Shown here in pieces: positions 1 to 13,515 of a stretch of 64,000 bases of DNA. The notes beneath the pieces are model-generated. The model saw only the letters and a program-made list of their open reading frames with translations, searched no databases and was not told where the DNA came from. The DNA comes from Chelydra serpentina (taxonomy: Eukaryota; Chordata; Testudines; Chelydridae). A program made the position numbers and the translations under genes. The stretch is taken from NCBI GenBank assembly GCA_037349315.1, contig JBAIAC010000001.1, forward strand, positions 37,014,001-37,078,000, in the 5' to 3' direction. Every line of letters begins with the position of its first letter. Positions within the stretch are counted from its first letter, which is position 1.

Positions 1-656
1 CTTCTCAGGATCTGAACAGACCTAGAGTGCTTTCCATACTGACATGTACATACTCAAAAAAACCAACCCAAGATTCCTGAGTCATTCTTCTGTGAAACCA
101 CTGACAAATGATAAAGTGTCCCATCCCCCTCTGGAGCTGTTCCATCATAGATGATGACAACCTACTATTGCTATAGTTACTCTGAGCTCAAGTCGCAGAG
201 ATCTGTATGGTGGATCTAAAGATTCCAACGCCGCTGATGATCCATGTGAGTGTCAATATGATGCCACGAGGGACTTTTTTTTAAAGTTTGCTAGTTTAAA
301 AACCTAAGAAATTACACAAAAACTACATTAAAAGAACATTATTAAGGTTGCAAAGTCAAACACTCAAATATTAGGAAATGACAGAATTATGGTTGATTGT
401 GCAATTTTGAAAATTTTCTTGTTTGGGGAGCTGAATCCTCTGGGTCATCCCATTATCTTTGTGATTCAGAATGGCATCTTCCTATTTGACTATTGTCCTG
501 TATTTAAGAGACCTTTAACTTGATGATTTATGCTTCTTTGTAACTATATATGATTACAATATCTTTAATCAACACTAGTTTGTTTGGAAGTCTAATCTGT
601 TTAATTCACTATGTTGTAAGGAAAAAAACACGTTTTAGATCATTTCTATTACTTAC
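1..656 (-). other. LTBP1: LTBP1 intron, 3'-most, partial
   Basis: AT-rich intronic sequence following the cbEGF exon in the direction of transcription. It starts with the donor gtaagt on the minus strand and runs off the left edge. I see no exon, RNA gene or recognisable repeat in it. Confidence 0.8.
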
Positions 657-779
657 GTATGCATCTTGAAAGAGTAGGGTCTGGCACAAATCCCATTTTG
701 CAGGTACATCTATAGCTGCCCATGGTATTCAAACACTCACCATTAGGGCATACCCCTTGCAGCTGGCATTCATTAATGT
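657..779 (-). CDS. LTBP1: LTBP1 exon: calcium-binding EGF-like module after TB1
   Basis: This internal exon is 123 nt with phase 1 at both ends. On the minus strand the acceptor ...ttacag precedes AC ATT AAT GAA TGC, and the exon ends at C|gtaagt. It encodes (D)INECQLQGVCPNGECLN followed by TMGSYRCTCKMGF and a final C-I. The D-I-N-E-C start is the calcium-binding EGF signature, and the segment C-L-N-T-M-G-S-Y-R-C fits the Asp/Asn beta-hydroxylation consensus. Six cysteines are present. The sequence closely resembles the third EGF-like module of vertebrate LTBP1, which lies between the first 8-cysteine domain and the hybrid (second 8-cysteine) domain. LTBP1 is a secreted matrix glycoprotein that binds the latent TGF-beta complex and anchors it to fibrillin microfibrils. 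The first G of the Asp codon comes from the exon at 18877-18806. LTBP2/3/4 are less likely because the adjoining exons also fit LTBP1. Confidence 0.95.
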
Positions 780-3700
780 CTGTAAGGAAACAAACATATT
801 TATCAGTGGGAGAATGGAAATAACTGAACATTAATATTAATCAGTTTAGTCTTTATTATTGTGCAGCATCTACTACACTGGATCAAATTGTGTAGTTACA
901 TGTTGGTTAGAATATTTTTTCTAACACTAACAACATTTGACTTGGCATCTTTTATAGAATCACTGATAACACAAGAGAAGAAAAAATTATGTCCACGTCA
1001 TTTTTCAAGTACTCACTCTGAACTTAAAAATGAAATTGCTTCCCCATATTATGAACCCTCATATTTACTTTCAATGCACATTGATAAAATGAAATATTAC
1101 TTGCAAGAAAACTTGTGGTTAACAAATTTAAAACTTATACATTTGAGAATTCACAATAAATGTGATATATTTTATATGGGACAGAACATTGCTTGACTAT
1201 TATATTATTATTTATTATTTGTATTACAATAGACTCTGATGTCCTAAAATAGGGATTTAGTTCCAATTGTGCTGGAGGAAGGTACAAGCATAAAATAAAG
1301 GACAGTCTTTGGCCCAAACAGCTTACAAAATTTAATAGTGAAGAGACGTGGCAGGAAGTGTCACACACACCCACCCACTCACCCACCAAGCTTGGTCTCT
1401 TACCCTAATCTGGTGCTCACTTTTTAAATGTTTGTTTTTTATAGATGTTTACAAGATAAGTACAGTTAAAATAAATCTTCAAATGTATACGGTTACAGCT
1501 AGAAAGTCTGTGAACAATTTTATCCCCCACAAATAAGTCAGTTTATACATTTTCATGTATAGAAAATCAACCCACTATCACCAAAGAGAGAGAGAAATCT
1601 ATCGTATGCTACTTTATTTTGTTTGCCCCATTTCCTGAACTTACACGTGTCATAGCAAGCTATGACATACCCATTTAAGTATAGGGAAACCTGTCTTGTG
1701 TGACCATTAGAAAACTAGCAAAAATCAGTTGCTTAATAAAGGTAGCATTTAATAAAGGTGGAGTAAAACTATGCTCAATGCATTTGGTGATACTAAGGGA
1801 CAGTAACTTTTTAGAAAAGGTTGCCTACCAAAGGTGGTCTCTAACACAGGTTTCACTGTATTATTGATGTTAATGACTGGGGGGTAAGGAGCTTATGTTT
1901 CCTTTAAAATTCACAGCTATACCAACATGTTTTCTTCAAAATCATCCAGCCTGTACTCTGTTCCATAAATTATTCTTTTATAGGATGCTGTCATGACCAT
2001 ATCTCTAATAAAACTCTTCCCAGATGAACCATCCTTGCTCTTCAAGTATCTAAATATACCTCTCAGCAATCAATAAGCAAATAGAGACACCCAGTTCCCT
2101 TGTACCAGTGGAATTCCATTAAATGTATACATTTCTGCTAAGATACATGTAGTATATAAATGCTGATATTGGCTGCTTCTCCCTTCATTTGAAACTGAGG
2201 TCAGTGACCAGCATTCCTTCTGTTTAATTTTCTTTTTCTTTTTAATTTTAACTTTAATGTGCATGTTCTGATACATCAGCATAATTCAGTTCTTGTAAGT
2301 TTTTCATGTCTCTCTTCCAGCTCTTTTATTTCTGGCTAAGCTCGTCAGAGAACCATTATGTTGATATACGGTATTGCATTACAGAGTTCTATCTAGGGAT
2401 TCAACAGGAACCACTCACAAACTGATAACAAATCTTAAATGTTTTAAAAGAAACTGATGGACATGTTAGAATGATTTTTACTTATGCACTTTGGGCAGAA
2501 GTCCTTGCAAGATTTCCTATTCACTGCATATTAATTCACCCCGTGGTAAATGACCACCTACCGAAAACATTTCCGGCCACCCGCAGACCTGTCCAGCTGT
2601 GTAAATTGCACGGAAATCAACCTGTTAAGGCAGCCGGAAAAGGAATCTGGCTCAAGATTAAGTGCTTCTTTTTTTTTTTTAAGTCAAGAATATTACTTAA
2701 AAATGACTAAACTTAGAAATTGCATTAGTTGCTCTTTCCCCTCCTCTTTAAAAAAAATAAAAATTAGAGAAATAAATATTTGAAAATTGTCTGAATGGTC
2801 TTTTTATCATCCAGAATTGTAAATAAGCTAACGTTTGTGAAATGGTTTGAAGTGTAACACACTACATAAATACTAAGTATTATAATTCTGTTAAACAGCC
2901 ACATTATAACCTCCACAAAATTTGGAGTCCTAGTGGCCAATATGAACACTGTAATTTGCGCCAAGAAAACTCTAAAAATCAGAATATACTTAAAAGGATA
3001 CTTTTCAGTGAACAAAATTCAGCTGAACAAGCTGTCTGCCATAACACTTTCCAAACAAAAATGTTGAAAGTTGTTAATTCTGACCAATTCTTACCTATCA
3101 ACTCCACAGAATCCCTTGTGGAAGGAAAATGAGACAGGGGCCCTAAGATGGAAACCAAAATGGAAGGACTTCTGCTGCTTGCATAGCAAAAAGGAAGAAT
3201 AAAAAAGGGGGAAGGAGTTAGGAGCAGGTCAAAATCTTCAGTGGGCGCATCCTTCCAGCTCAGGAAATATCTTCTGGAGTTTTGTATTATCCATTGTAAA
3301 AAAAACTATAGATAACTTGATTTAATCAGGTTTTATGGCATCCACCTCGTCTCTTTTCACAGAAAGTAGAGTCAAAGACATAGTAGACCCTCATTAATTT
3401 GCACTAATGCTGGGGCCCAAATTGTGAGGAGCCTTTGCCTGGCTGTACGGGGTGGAGCGTCAATCAAGGAGCTTTTCTCCCCTCCCCCCAACACCTTGTA
3501 TGGCTGTGCAGGGACCATTCATAACAGCAGTCTCTGAGCACCAGGGAGCTCAGGGATTGCTCATTCATTGCTTCTTCCCTCATACAGGGACCAGGATGAT
3601 GGAAAAGGAGCAGAGAAGAAACTGGATTATTGCTGTAGCCTCCCAGTACACCGGCTTTGGAGCATGGCCAGCATACGGGTATGTGTGTATGTGTGGGCAG

Positions 3701-3845
3701 CAGACACATGACAATCTCCTCCATCTGTGTGCAAGCAGCAGCCCTGGGGAGAGATTGTGCCTACTCAATTAAAAGCCATAATCCAGTCTGAGGAGACCAA
3801 ATGCAAACAAGTACATTTTGAACACTAACAACTACAGTAGATAGT

Positions 3846-3982
3846 TGTTGCATCCGATGAAGTGGGTACTAACCCCCGAAAGCTTATGCTGAAATAAATT
3901 TGTTAGTCTCTAAGGTGCTACAAGTTTTTCTTTCTTATTTTCGTTTTGCTGACACAGACTAACACGGCTACTACACTGAAAC
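3846..3982 (+). mobile_element. Short 3'-end fragment of a Penelope-like element (PLE)
   Basis: 137-bp copy of the PLE 3' tail also seen at 15720-15842, 16370-16462 and 38833-39721. Diagnostic words are gcatccgatgaagtggg, gaaagcttatgctgaaataa, gttagtctctaaggtgc and gacacagactaacacggct. It is flanked by a perfect 14-bp direct repeat, ctacagtagatagt, at 3832-3845 and 3983-3996, which I read as the target-site duplication. No coding sequence remains. Confidence 0.8.
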
Positions 3983-4201
3983 CTACAGTAGATAGTAAAT
4001 CTGCAAGCATGGAGGGTCCCTAAATTGTCAGAACCAGCATAGCTTGCACCCCTGGAGTGGTCCAGAGTCCTGCTCCATACGAGTCACGGTTGTGTTAGGG
4101 ATTCACTGATATGCTGATCCTGTCATCCTCCCCCTCAACAGGTTATTGGAAGGTTGGTGCATGAGGGTACAAAAGTGGCTTCGCTAGCCACTGGGCTAAA
4201 G

Positions 4202-4779
4202 CAGAGGCTCTCAAACTTTCCAGACTACCGTAGCCCTTTCAGGAGTCTGATTTGTCATGCATACTCCCAAGTTTCACCTCACTTAAAAACAACTTGCTTA
4301 TAAAATCAGACATCAAAATACAAAAATGTCAAAGCCACTGTTCCCTCTAAGCTGTGTGCGTGTGCACGCGCACACAGATCTTTAACTCTGCGCACATGGC
4401 GAAACACCGTGCGCACAAAAATTTGCACAGAAGCACAATTTGCACAGAATTTTTTTTTTTGCGCACACACCCTGTCAAAAATTAGAGGGAACATTGGTCA
4501 CAGCACACTATTACTGAAAAATTGCTTACTTTCTCATTTTTACCATATAATTATAAAATAAACCAATTTGAATATAAATACTGTACTTGCATTACAGCAT
4601 ATAGTATACGGGGCAGTATAAACATATCATTGTAGGTATGAAATTTTAGTTTGTACTTGTGCTAGTGCTTTTTATGTAGTCTGTTGTAAAACTAGGCAAA
4701 TATCTAGATGAGTTGATGTACCCCCAGAACATCTCTGCGTACCCCCAAGGGTACCTGCACCCCCGGTTAAGAACCAATG
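4202..4779. mobile_element. Non-autonomous hAT-type DNA transposon, interrupted
   Basis: The left end cagaggctctcaaac and right end ggttaagaaccaatg form imperfect terminal inverted repeats of the CAGAGGTTCTCAAAC type. Flanks ggctaaag and ggctaagt look like a decayed 8-bp target duplication. The interior is AT-rich and non-coding, and it carries a second element at 4336-4496. Confidence 0.65.
4336..4496. mobile_element. Nested hAT-type MITE
   Basis: 161-bp element with terminal inverted repeats cactgttccctctaa and ttagagggaacattg (14 of 15 match). Near-identical 8-bp flanks gtcaaagc (4328-4335) and gtcacagc (4497-4504) mark the target duplication. The interior is rich in alternating gcgcaca/tgtgcg words. 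It sits inside the element at 4202-4779, so it inserted later. Confidence 0.75.
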
Positions 4780-4884
4780 GGCTAAGTAGGTTTTCTGGAG
4801 TCACTCTGGAGGTATTCTGTAGGGGAGCATTCTTTCCCTCTGCCCATTTTTCCAGCTACTTTATTAGCTAGAAAATATGGAGTC

Positions 4885-4975
4885 ATCAAGGTAGATCCTC
4901 TGATGGTGTAAACGGTCATAACTCCATTGACTTCAATAGTGCTACAACAATTTATACCAGCTGAGGATTTTCCCA
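4885..4975. repeat. Palindromic short repeat (gtgtaaa...cattgacttcaat...ttatacc type)
   Basis: A short imperfect palindrome centred on cattgacttcaatag, with arms ctgatggtgtaaacgg and tttataccagctgagg. It resembles copies at 6050-6130, 47946-48036 and 53918-53992. Probably an old MITE; superfamily not determined. Confidence 0.45.
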
Positions 4976-6049
4976 ACCAGATCTGACTCTCTCTTTTATA
5001 AAGAATCAGAGCCAGAGTGTGTCTGGGCCTAGTGTACAAGAGAGGGTGGTGGTGGGCAGTCAGAAGCAGCCCTTCCTTCTTTCCACACATATACTGCAAG
5101 AATAGTCCATGTGAAGTAGTTGCTTCCTCCTAGGGGAATAAAACATGACAAAAGAAGAAGGCAGGGCACAGCTTCACCATGTTCTGCTCTGGCCTGCTCG
5201 TACCAGGGAAGCTGTCTGCATTTTCCAAATGAATGATGCAGCAGTGCACTCATTTTGTTTTCCCAGGAACTTGGGAATGGACTGTGTGTCCCAAACACAT
5301 CCTAGGATGGTGAGGCTCCATGCTGCATTGTCATTGTCTAAATGGTACAAACCAACTCAGAGAGAAAAATGATACAATACATAAGAGTATGAAACTATGT
5401 GATTTAGGTGGTCAGAAAATTACTACAGCAAACAGAGTGAGAGAGAGAAATCAACTCAACCTCTCTCACCCACATTCATTATAGCAAGTGTGGCATGTGC
5501 TAGACATGGACAAACCTCACATATACATTTCAAAGTAAGAAAAAGAAATCCCTGTCAATTTGGTCCTCTTGCCTTGCTGGCTTTAATTTTTCAAAAGACT
5601 GCCACAAAGCCACTGAATGATTGAAAACTGTACAGCTTTGAGGCCTGTTTCTTAATCTTGAATAGTGTGCTTCTTGAAGCATAAAAAGAATAATAGGAAA
5701 GGGAAGTAAAATATTACCCATTTTGTAAAAAAAATTGCTAGTGTCATTGACTGTCACTCAGGAAGAAAAAAAAATGATTGCCGCTTTTATAGGTGGATGT
5801 TTTTATGTTCTGATCTTCATGAACTGTTATATTCTAATCCAGGCATTTATTTTGTTTTACTTAAAACAAAAATGATGTGAGAAATCTATGTAGGGAATTT
5901 CTTTTATTAGTAATGACTATGCTACTATTGTAAAATACTATTCTTTTGTTCTTTTTGCTGCTTTATTTATATATATTTTTAAAAAATTCTTTATTGAGGA
6001 ATTGTAAAGCATTAGAACTACAGTTGGCAGAGCAAATAATTTGAATCAG

Positions 6050-6130
6050 ATGTTCAACTGATGTAAATCAGTGCAGCTCCACTGACAGCAGTGAAGCTAT
6101 GCCGTTTTACATCAGCTGAGGATCTGGCCC
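6050..6130. repeat. Palindromic short MITE-like repeat
   Basis: Arms ctgatgtaaatcagtgcagc and the roughly complementary gctatgccgttttacatcag flank a ccactgacagcagtg centre, followed by gctgaggatctggccc. Same family as 53918-53992 and 47946-48036. Confidence 0.5.
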
Positions 6131-9100
6131 TTTGTCATTATTATCTAGAACACTACATGTGCACAACACATGGAACTTGTTCCCAACACACTGAAGTTGT
6201 AGTCGTTAGTGATTTGTGGCTACCTTGTCCACCACTATTAATTTATCCCACAAACTTCCAGGGTAACATGAATTTAAAATACATTTTTAACAACAAAAGA
6301 CAGCATACAACACCTTGCCACAGATTTTAATAGGACTACTGGGTATAAGGTCAAAGTGCTACTAGAAAATACAATGTGTTAATGACTCACTTTGCAGCTG
6401 AATTTCCTGGAGAAAACAGGCTAAAATAAACAGTCATTTCCTATCTGAATGTTTGCCCAATCATGTGAAGGGTATGAGTATAAATGAAAAAGGTGACTTT
6501 AAAGCTGTAAAACAAAAAATGTAGGAAGGAGATGTGGGGGTGACAGCAGGTGATCTTAGTTTAAATGGAAATATAGCTACCACACCATAGGTTAACGTTA
6601 TTGCACTACATAGTTCATATCTGCAATTAAAAATATACTGTAAAAAAATCATATTAAAAATTGTTTTGCAAAATGAAATTTGAAATGAGCACTTCCTTTC
6701 AAAAAACATACTAAAAGACAGTAAAACAAACCTGAATTAATTACACCTGCTATATAGTGAACTATGGGCCAAATCATCTCTTTTGAGTTTAGTGGTGCTG
6801 GGGATGAAAGTTGCAGAAAACCTGCTAAAATGGCCATATATTTTTTGGAAGGTGACTTCTTACTTCACCGAGCAAATTCTGGGTGCAATCAGAAACAAAT
6901 CATTATGACAATGATTATGATTAAATAAAAAATACATTGCAACAACCAGCAAGAAGAAGGTTGTGACATGTATGTTGTCTTGTAAAGGAGAGCGGAATTT
7001 GGCCCATAAACTGTATGAGACTGGGGATGAGGGTTTCATTATAATTTTAATAATAGGATTTACCAACAATAATTAGCACTTGTAGAATGCCTTTTGTCTT
7101 TACTTACATTAACTAATTAATACGAGAGATGGGGAGATACTGAAAAAAAATCAACAAATATTGGCTTGAATTTAAAAATGAATTGGCATTTTCAATTCTT
7201 GTGCCTCTTTTCTGTTTGTTTTCTGTGAATATTCAAGCAATCAAGTTTTATTCACAAAAATGATCATGCAGAGCCCATTCTAAGCTCACATACACAAGTA
7301 TCTGCATTGGAAGTGGAATATTTTATATGGGATAGGACAATTGCTGGCACAGAAAGAAGACAGTGTTTCAAAAAATCCCTCGCTAGAGTCCTGGTACCTA
7401 GGCAATTAAAAGAATCTGACAAGGAACTGACCACACCTTTTCAGCTACAGTTACACATGCACATACAGAACTACTTGGTGTGAATGTAACAGCAAATTAA
7501 ATTTTATTAGCTCATATGCAGGCAGCAAATCTCATAGTGATCTAATTTTTTCAGGAATTACGATTCTAGGAAGGACTGTAATAGTCCAGAAAGGGAAAGG
7601 TTTAAAATTTTCTAAAATTACCTAATCCCCCTTTTCTGCTATTTATCTCTAACTCGCTACCTCTCCCTTAGAGATTCAAAGGTCCAGTGTCTTCTCCTGT
7701 TTATAACAGGTAGGCTCATTCAGTGATGTAACAGAAACAATATCATGTGACTTATGTGACCAACCAATACATCTCGTATTTTGATTGTTGAGAACTAAAT
7801 GCTCATAGGAAACTGTTAGCAATCAATTCATAAAAGTAAAAAAATGAGAAAAAAGGCCAAAATATGCTGAATCAATAAGAATAATGAATACATCTGAGGA
7901 GCTTATAATCTACTTGTTGACATTCTGGAAGCAGAGGAAGAGGATGAGATTTTCAAATAAATTATTTGCTGTGAATCATTTGCTTGGCTGTATTACGCAC
8001 ACTGTATAGTGTGAAGTTTTGGAGCTAAGATTACAAATTATAAGCAAATTTGATTTAAAAAAAAACCACAGCAATTTTGATGTAGAAAGTCAGAGATGGG
8101 GCCAAATTCTGTTCTTGGTAACTCCAAAGTCATTACAGTGGCCATATGTCATGTTTTGGGGTGCAGTCCGGACTAGTAAAGCTTTGTGTCACCACCTGCC
8201 CTGTCACCCTGGGTGCAGTAAATGCTCTGCTGCTGCGGCTCACAGCCCAGACGCCAACAGCCAGCAGACAAGCATGGAGTATCCTAAGTGTCTGTGCAGC
8301 CCTGACTCAGTGCTTCTGATGCCGAGCAACCTGCCACAACACAACAGACACCCCCGGTTTCCACCAGCTTTGGTTACACCTTGCAAGATGGTCTCAGCAC
8401 ACTTCCAGTCCTGAATTTCCCCAAAACATCTGCCCTGAAGTGTCCAGCCCTTTTCTGGGCCACTCAGAGAAATGGTCCTTTAAAGAGACAATATTCAGCA
8501 GTTTTCCACATTAACTGGAGTTAACAACTACTTCAATGCAAACGCAGTAGTGGCTTGGTTTAGATTAAACGTATAACATGTTTACTAACAAGAGGACATA
8601 GTTTAAGTGATACAAAGTAGAAGGAATAACATTAGCAAGGGTTACACACAAACAAAAGTAAACATATGCTTTCTAATGGCTAAGACCCAACTTAACAAGC
8701 TACAGTCTTTGTTCAAGGTAGTTTCCGCAACAATCTTCCATTCTTCTCACTGCTCTGGATTTCACCCCAAAATGTGACACCCTGATTCAAGGCTCTGCTC
8801 TGGCTCTTGAACACTTGCTCTGTGGGTATACAAGGCTGCAAAGCAGGCAATTCCCTCCCCTCTCCCAGAGGCATGGACAGGACCAGGAAGGGATAGTTGC
8901 TAGAAGGGAGGATTCTTGGCCAGAATACACTGTGCTCCGGCTGTAATGGGCTGCTTCAGTGGCCCTTTATGTAAATTAAAGTAGATCCTGAGGCTGCACT
9001 AGCTTATGCTGAAGACCACTGCAGTTCCCCACTGCGACCTTTGATCCTTCTCCACCCCTTTTCTGGGCTGTGCGATGCTCCGCTCAACCACAGCTCTGAA

Positions 9101-11079
9101 TAAAGGTCATTGACTGCAATGGAATTACTCCAGATTGACTCCAGTGTAACTGACATCAGAATTTAGCCCATTTTCTCCCTTTGTCCCCTAATAGTAAAGT
9201 ATTCAAAAGATTAATGGCCAATTCTGGGGAGAATTCCAGTGCATACTCTAATGAGATCTACATCTGCCATTTATTTATTGCTGACAATATATGCTTTGGT
9301 TGGTTACTGTTAAATATGCTGAGTGATTTACCTTTTGTGTCATAAAGCTATTATGCATCATTAATTCACCTACAAACTGCAGTATTTTTACCTTAATAAC
9401 TCAGCCAACAAAATGTGAAAACTCAACGCAATCTACTAATTATCAATGCCATCTATAGTTTAAGACAAATCAAAAGAGGCCTTGAACTAGTCACTGGAGG
9501 AAATCCTAGTCTCCATTACAGCCTCTTTGATCTACTCCACTGGCCTAATTGGCCAGCTAAGTGTTGACCTGTTCCGGATAACCCTGGGCAACCTAGAGCT
9601 GGCCTAACCAGCTCTGCATCACATCCCCTTTGCTGTCTCCAGCACAAAGAAGTATCAGGGGAAGGGAGCATGGCTGCAGTATCGCTGTGTTTTGGCTATC
9701 CCAACAACTGTAATGGTCTTTTTGGGACCATTACAGTTGGGTGGGACCAGGATTGGTGTGAACAGCTGTCTAAGCTCAGAACAAGGGAAGCAAAAAAATG
9801 GTGTAAAGCCACCCTCCTCCTACCCCCACTGCGGTGTATTGAAAACTGTGTTAAAATTGCAAACCAACACTTTAAATTCTCAAGGGTTTTTTTAGGCTTG
9901 CTTACAGCTAGGGGGCTCTATAGGGAAGCATGTGACCGGCTCTAGCAGCAGTCAATCTGCAAAGATTCAGCCTAGAGCAAGTGTGCCTCTGCTTTAGGGA
10001 GCAGCCTGCTTTCTCTCTCTTTTCTCTGGGTTCCTGTATGCTAAGATTCTGGATTTTAAGAAATAGTCTTGCTGTAACCTTCTTAAAAGAGTATTTTGTG
10101 TTTTTATCTAAATTCTCTGTTCATATTCCATGAACATAATACAGCTTGTTAAGACACAAGGCCACTGTCTTTACTCTTTTGGGATGTTGATTTAGGTCCA
10201 CATTTGGTCACAAACTCAAGATAGAATTTGAAAAATGTGTAAAATGAAATCTGCATCTTCATCTCCATCCTTAGTGGAATATAATTTATGCTCACTGAAT
10301 CAACAATGCTTGACACATTACCAGAATTTAAAACAAATTCTAGAACTGAATGTGCATTTGTCAATGTATTTAGGTCAAAGACACAGCTTTGTGACAGCAT
10401 ACTATTTAAATCCACTGTGTTGATTTTAAAGAAAACATTTTAGCTCAACAAAAACAGAGAGGTCATTACATGCATTTTGAACAATGTAATTCTAAACAAA
10501 AAATAATCCTTTAGCACAGTGTTCAGAGATCTTATTTTTCTAAAAGATGTCATTGGTTACCAGCCATTTAAAGAATGAAACCAAATTTCTTTTTGAAGGA
10601 GCAGTGATAAACTCAATGGCAGTATCAGCTATCATTTTTGTGTCAACATAGAGCCTCAGAAATTTCAAAAACATTAAGAATGTCAGCAGCCCATTTTATC
10701 TATATTTCTATCAAAATGCTTCCCATTTTTATTTAAATTTAAGCACAAAAGAATAAAAAAATCTTAGACACTATATCCAAAAAAATCCTGAAATGACCTA
10801 ACACTCTTTACAGTTCTGTAACATAGCTCTTTTTTTCGTATTGTAAGATATTTCATATTCCAGTCAGTAAGTGATTTACTGGGAAGCATGTGAAGAAATT
10901 CCTCCACAAAATGTAATGGACATTTTAGATTCACATATTCGTGTTGTTTTTTACAAACTTACACACACACACTCTTTCTCTCTCAACAGCAACTATAATT
11001 CTTCAAGAATAAAGCCTCTGTTGACCCATGTTCTGGAATGCATGAGTTCATAGTACCATTTAGACAGATGTCGAGAAAT

Positions 11080-11700
11080 CAGGATAGTTGTGTCTGCTCA
11101 AGAAGTCGACATTAGGATGGAGAGGTCTTAGGCTAGTCTGAAAGGTGGGAGATGCCAGTAAGCATAGAAGGATGATTTGAACAGATCTCTGAGGCTGTCA
11201 TGGAGGATGGAAAATAGAATCTCTTAAATCCTGAACTCTCTCTCAGAAAGAAAGCAGATGTCTTTAAGGAACTGAAACTTGCCCCAGTAAAGGCTAGTTT
11301 TTGGATATGAATCAGAGAGGATTTTTCTAGTTTTATCCTTACCCCTGAAAATTTAGAGAGAGAACATATGGCTCAAAAAGAGGCTCTGACTTCTTGAGGA
11401 GATGGTGCTCTATCCAACTGTCCAGATAAGGGCAACAGCCATTCCAAGCAAATGGGGCTAACAGAGTAGTGGAAGCAGAGTTAGTGCTATACTGCCTCTG
11501 GGATCTTCCACTTTGATATTTGGGAGGAAGCCACTGTTGGACTGAAAGTGACCTCAGGAGCACTATCCCTTTGAAAGTGAAGCAAGATAGACAAAAGATG
11601 CTCTCCTGAATGGAATCCGAAATAGACCTACCGACCCAGTGGATTGCTCTCTTTCCCTTTCTCAAAGACCTCATCTATTTCCGTCTAAAGACATTCAAGA
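11080..11700 (-). pseudogene. Possible degenerate DIRS reverse transcriptase remnant
   Basis: The minus-strand reading from 11674 leftwards contains a CCPYLDSWIEHHL segment that resembles the PYLDDWL stretch following the RT active site region of DIRS elements. Further on, a second reading frame gives FLSERVQDLRDSI, which also resembles DIRS RT. Frames shift and stops are frequent. I am unsure: these are short weak matches recognised by eye. A translated search against DIRS pol would decide. Confidence 0.3.
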
Positions 11701-11870
11701 CTTTAAATTCTCAGTTCTCACTCGAACATCCAAAGAGAGTCCCATGACTTCAGCCCAAATTGTCTCTTCTAAGTGAGTGAAGTGGCACTGCATTTGTTTC
11801 AGAATCTGAAACGTCATACAATGCTTAATGGATATCACAAAATACTTTGACCTTCAGAATCAAATAATTT

Positions 11871-11981
11871 GCCTGATTCAGCAAAGCACTTCAACAAGTG
11901 TTGAATTTTAGCCATATGATTAAGTCTCACTGACATCAATAAGGCTTAAACACAGGCTTAAGTGCTTTGCTGAAATGGACC
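11871..11981. repeat. Palindromic MITE-like repeat (cagcaaagcactt arms)
   Basis: Imperfect inverted repeat with arms cctgattcagcaaagcactt and aagtgctttgctgaaatgg around a centre containing tcactgacatcaataagg. Similar to 21390-21575 and, more distantly, 30335-30449. Confidence 0.55.
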
Positions 11982-13515
11982 CTAAATCTCTTGTGGAAGA
12001 TAGTTCAGTAGATACCTCCCAAATATTTAAGTAAACCAAGAGAGGACCAGCTAGTAGCTCTCAATTCTTAGGGCTTTAATAAGAAGGTTTCTTCTTCAAG
12101 TTATTGATTTGTTTTTTGGACACATCTTAAAGCATTACTCAGGAAACTGAACTTTGGTCTTTACCACTGCAGCTCAGACAAATAATGCACCAGGGTTTGG
12201 ATGTGAGGAAAAAATATTTAAAACCTCTTTACTAGTACCCGATGAAGCCACAGGAAGGATTGATCTAGGAGTAAGCCATAACATCTGGTAAATTCTAAGC
12301 CTTTATTTATTGGATGTGTAATTTTTCCTTTATAATGGGATTCCAAAATACACAGTAATTTGTGAGTTTTGTCTTGGACAAAATGTGCTTCCAAACCAAA
12401 GTCTGTGCCATTCCAGGTAGTAATTGTAGACTGGGACTAGCGAAGCCAAATGGACCACTGAGCATAAAAGAGAAACATGCAAGTGCCTTAGGCAGTGACA
12501 GTCAAGAGAGCAAGAGAGCTAGAAATCTCTGTCCTTGAAAGGGAACTTACAAAATCAGAAAGTCTGTTGTGCCCTAGAAGCCCAACAGCCCACAGGATGA
12601 ACATCTGGGTTCTTTCACAGCTAGAACAAAAGCAAGCTAAGTGGCTCTCAGATCTGGGGAAACTAGATTCCCCAAAGGATATCAAGTCCAAGGAAGAGCA
12701 ATAGGGGATCAAGTGGAATCAGTCAAGCAGTTGACACTGAATCAGGTGCAAGAAAGGACCTAAAACTCCCCCCACCATAAGAAAAAACAAGGAACCAACA
12801 AGATGACCTTGGTGCCAGGAGGCTCTGAGAGATATTCTAGAATCAGAGATGCTCCCTCCAACAGAAGTAAGGATTAGGGGAGTAAAGAAGTCCCCTCAGT
12901 CCTTGATTTCAAATCTGATGCACTCTACAGCTCCATGAACTGCTCCACTAAAATGGCACCATGGCAGTGTTGCCAACTCTCATGCTTTTATCGTGAGTTT
13001 CATGTTATTTGGTGCTCTTCTTAAAGCCCCAGCTGCTGCAATCAAGAGACTGCATACGAATCTGCTTTCATTTAAAAAAGTAAGCTTCTATCCCTCATAG
13101 TTGCAAAGAAAAGCTTGAAAACATGAAGCAAATGCACATTTAAAGGAGCAGAAAACAGAAGGCAAATAAAAGAACTCAAAAATTATTATTTTAAAAAACT
13201 TCACGATTTTGGGGGCCTGACTCATGAGTTTTGAATACATGATTTTTCTCTGCTTTAGAACTCCACTCTGACTGAAAATTGGGTGAGTGCGCCTGCATCC
13301 TCTTCTTTCTCTTTTTTCCAAACTTCTGAAAGAGTTCCCAATTACTCAGACTAGGTTAGTCTGTTAGGATCAGAGATCATCATCAGATCTATGCAGTATG
13401 GAATGAACAAGCTCTTAGACTTTGAACATGAAGCCCTCAATGAAACCAAGCAGCACACAGATTGAAAGTCCAGAGCTGATACATTGCCAATGCCTCCTCC
13501 ATGAGTCTCCCTATG

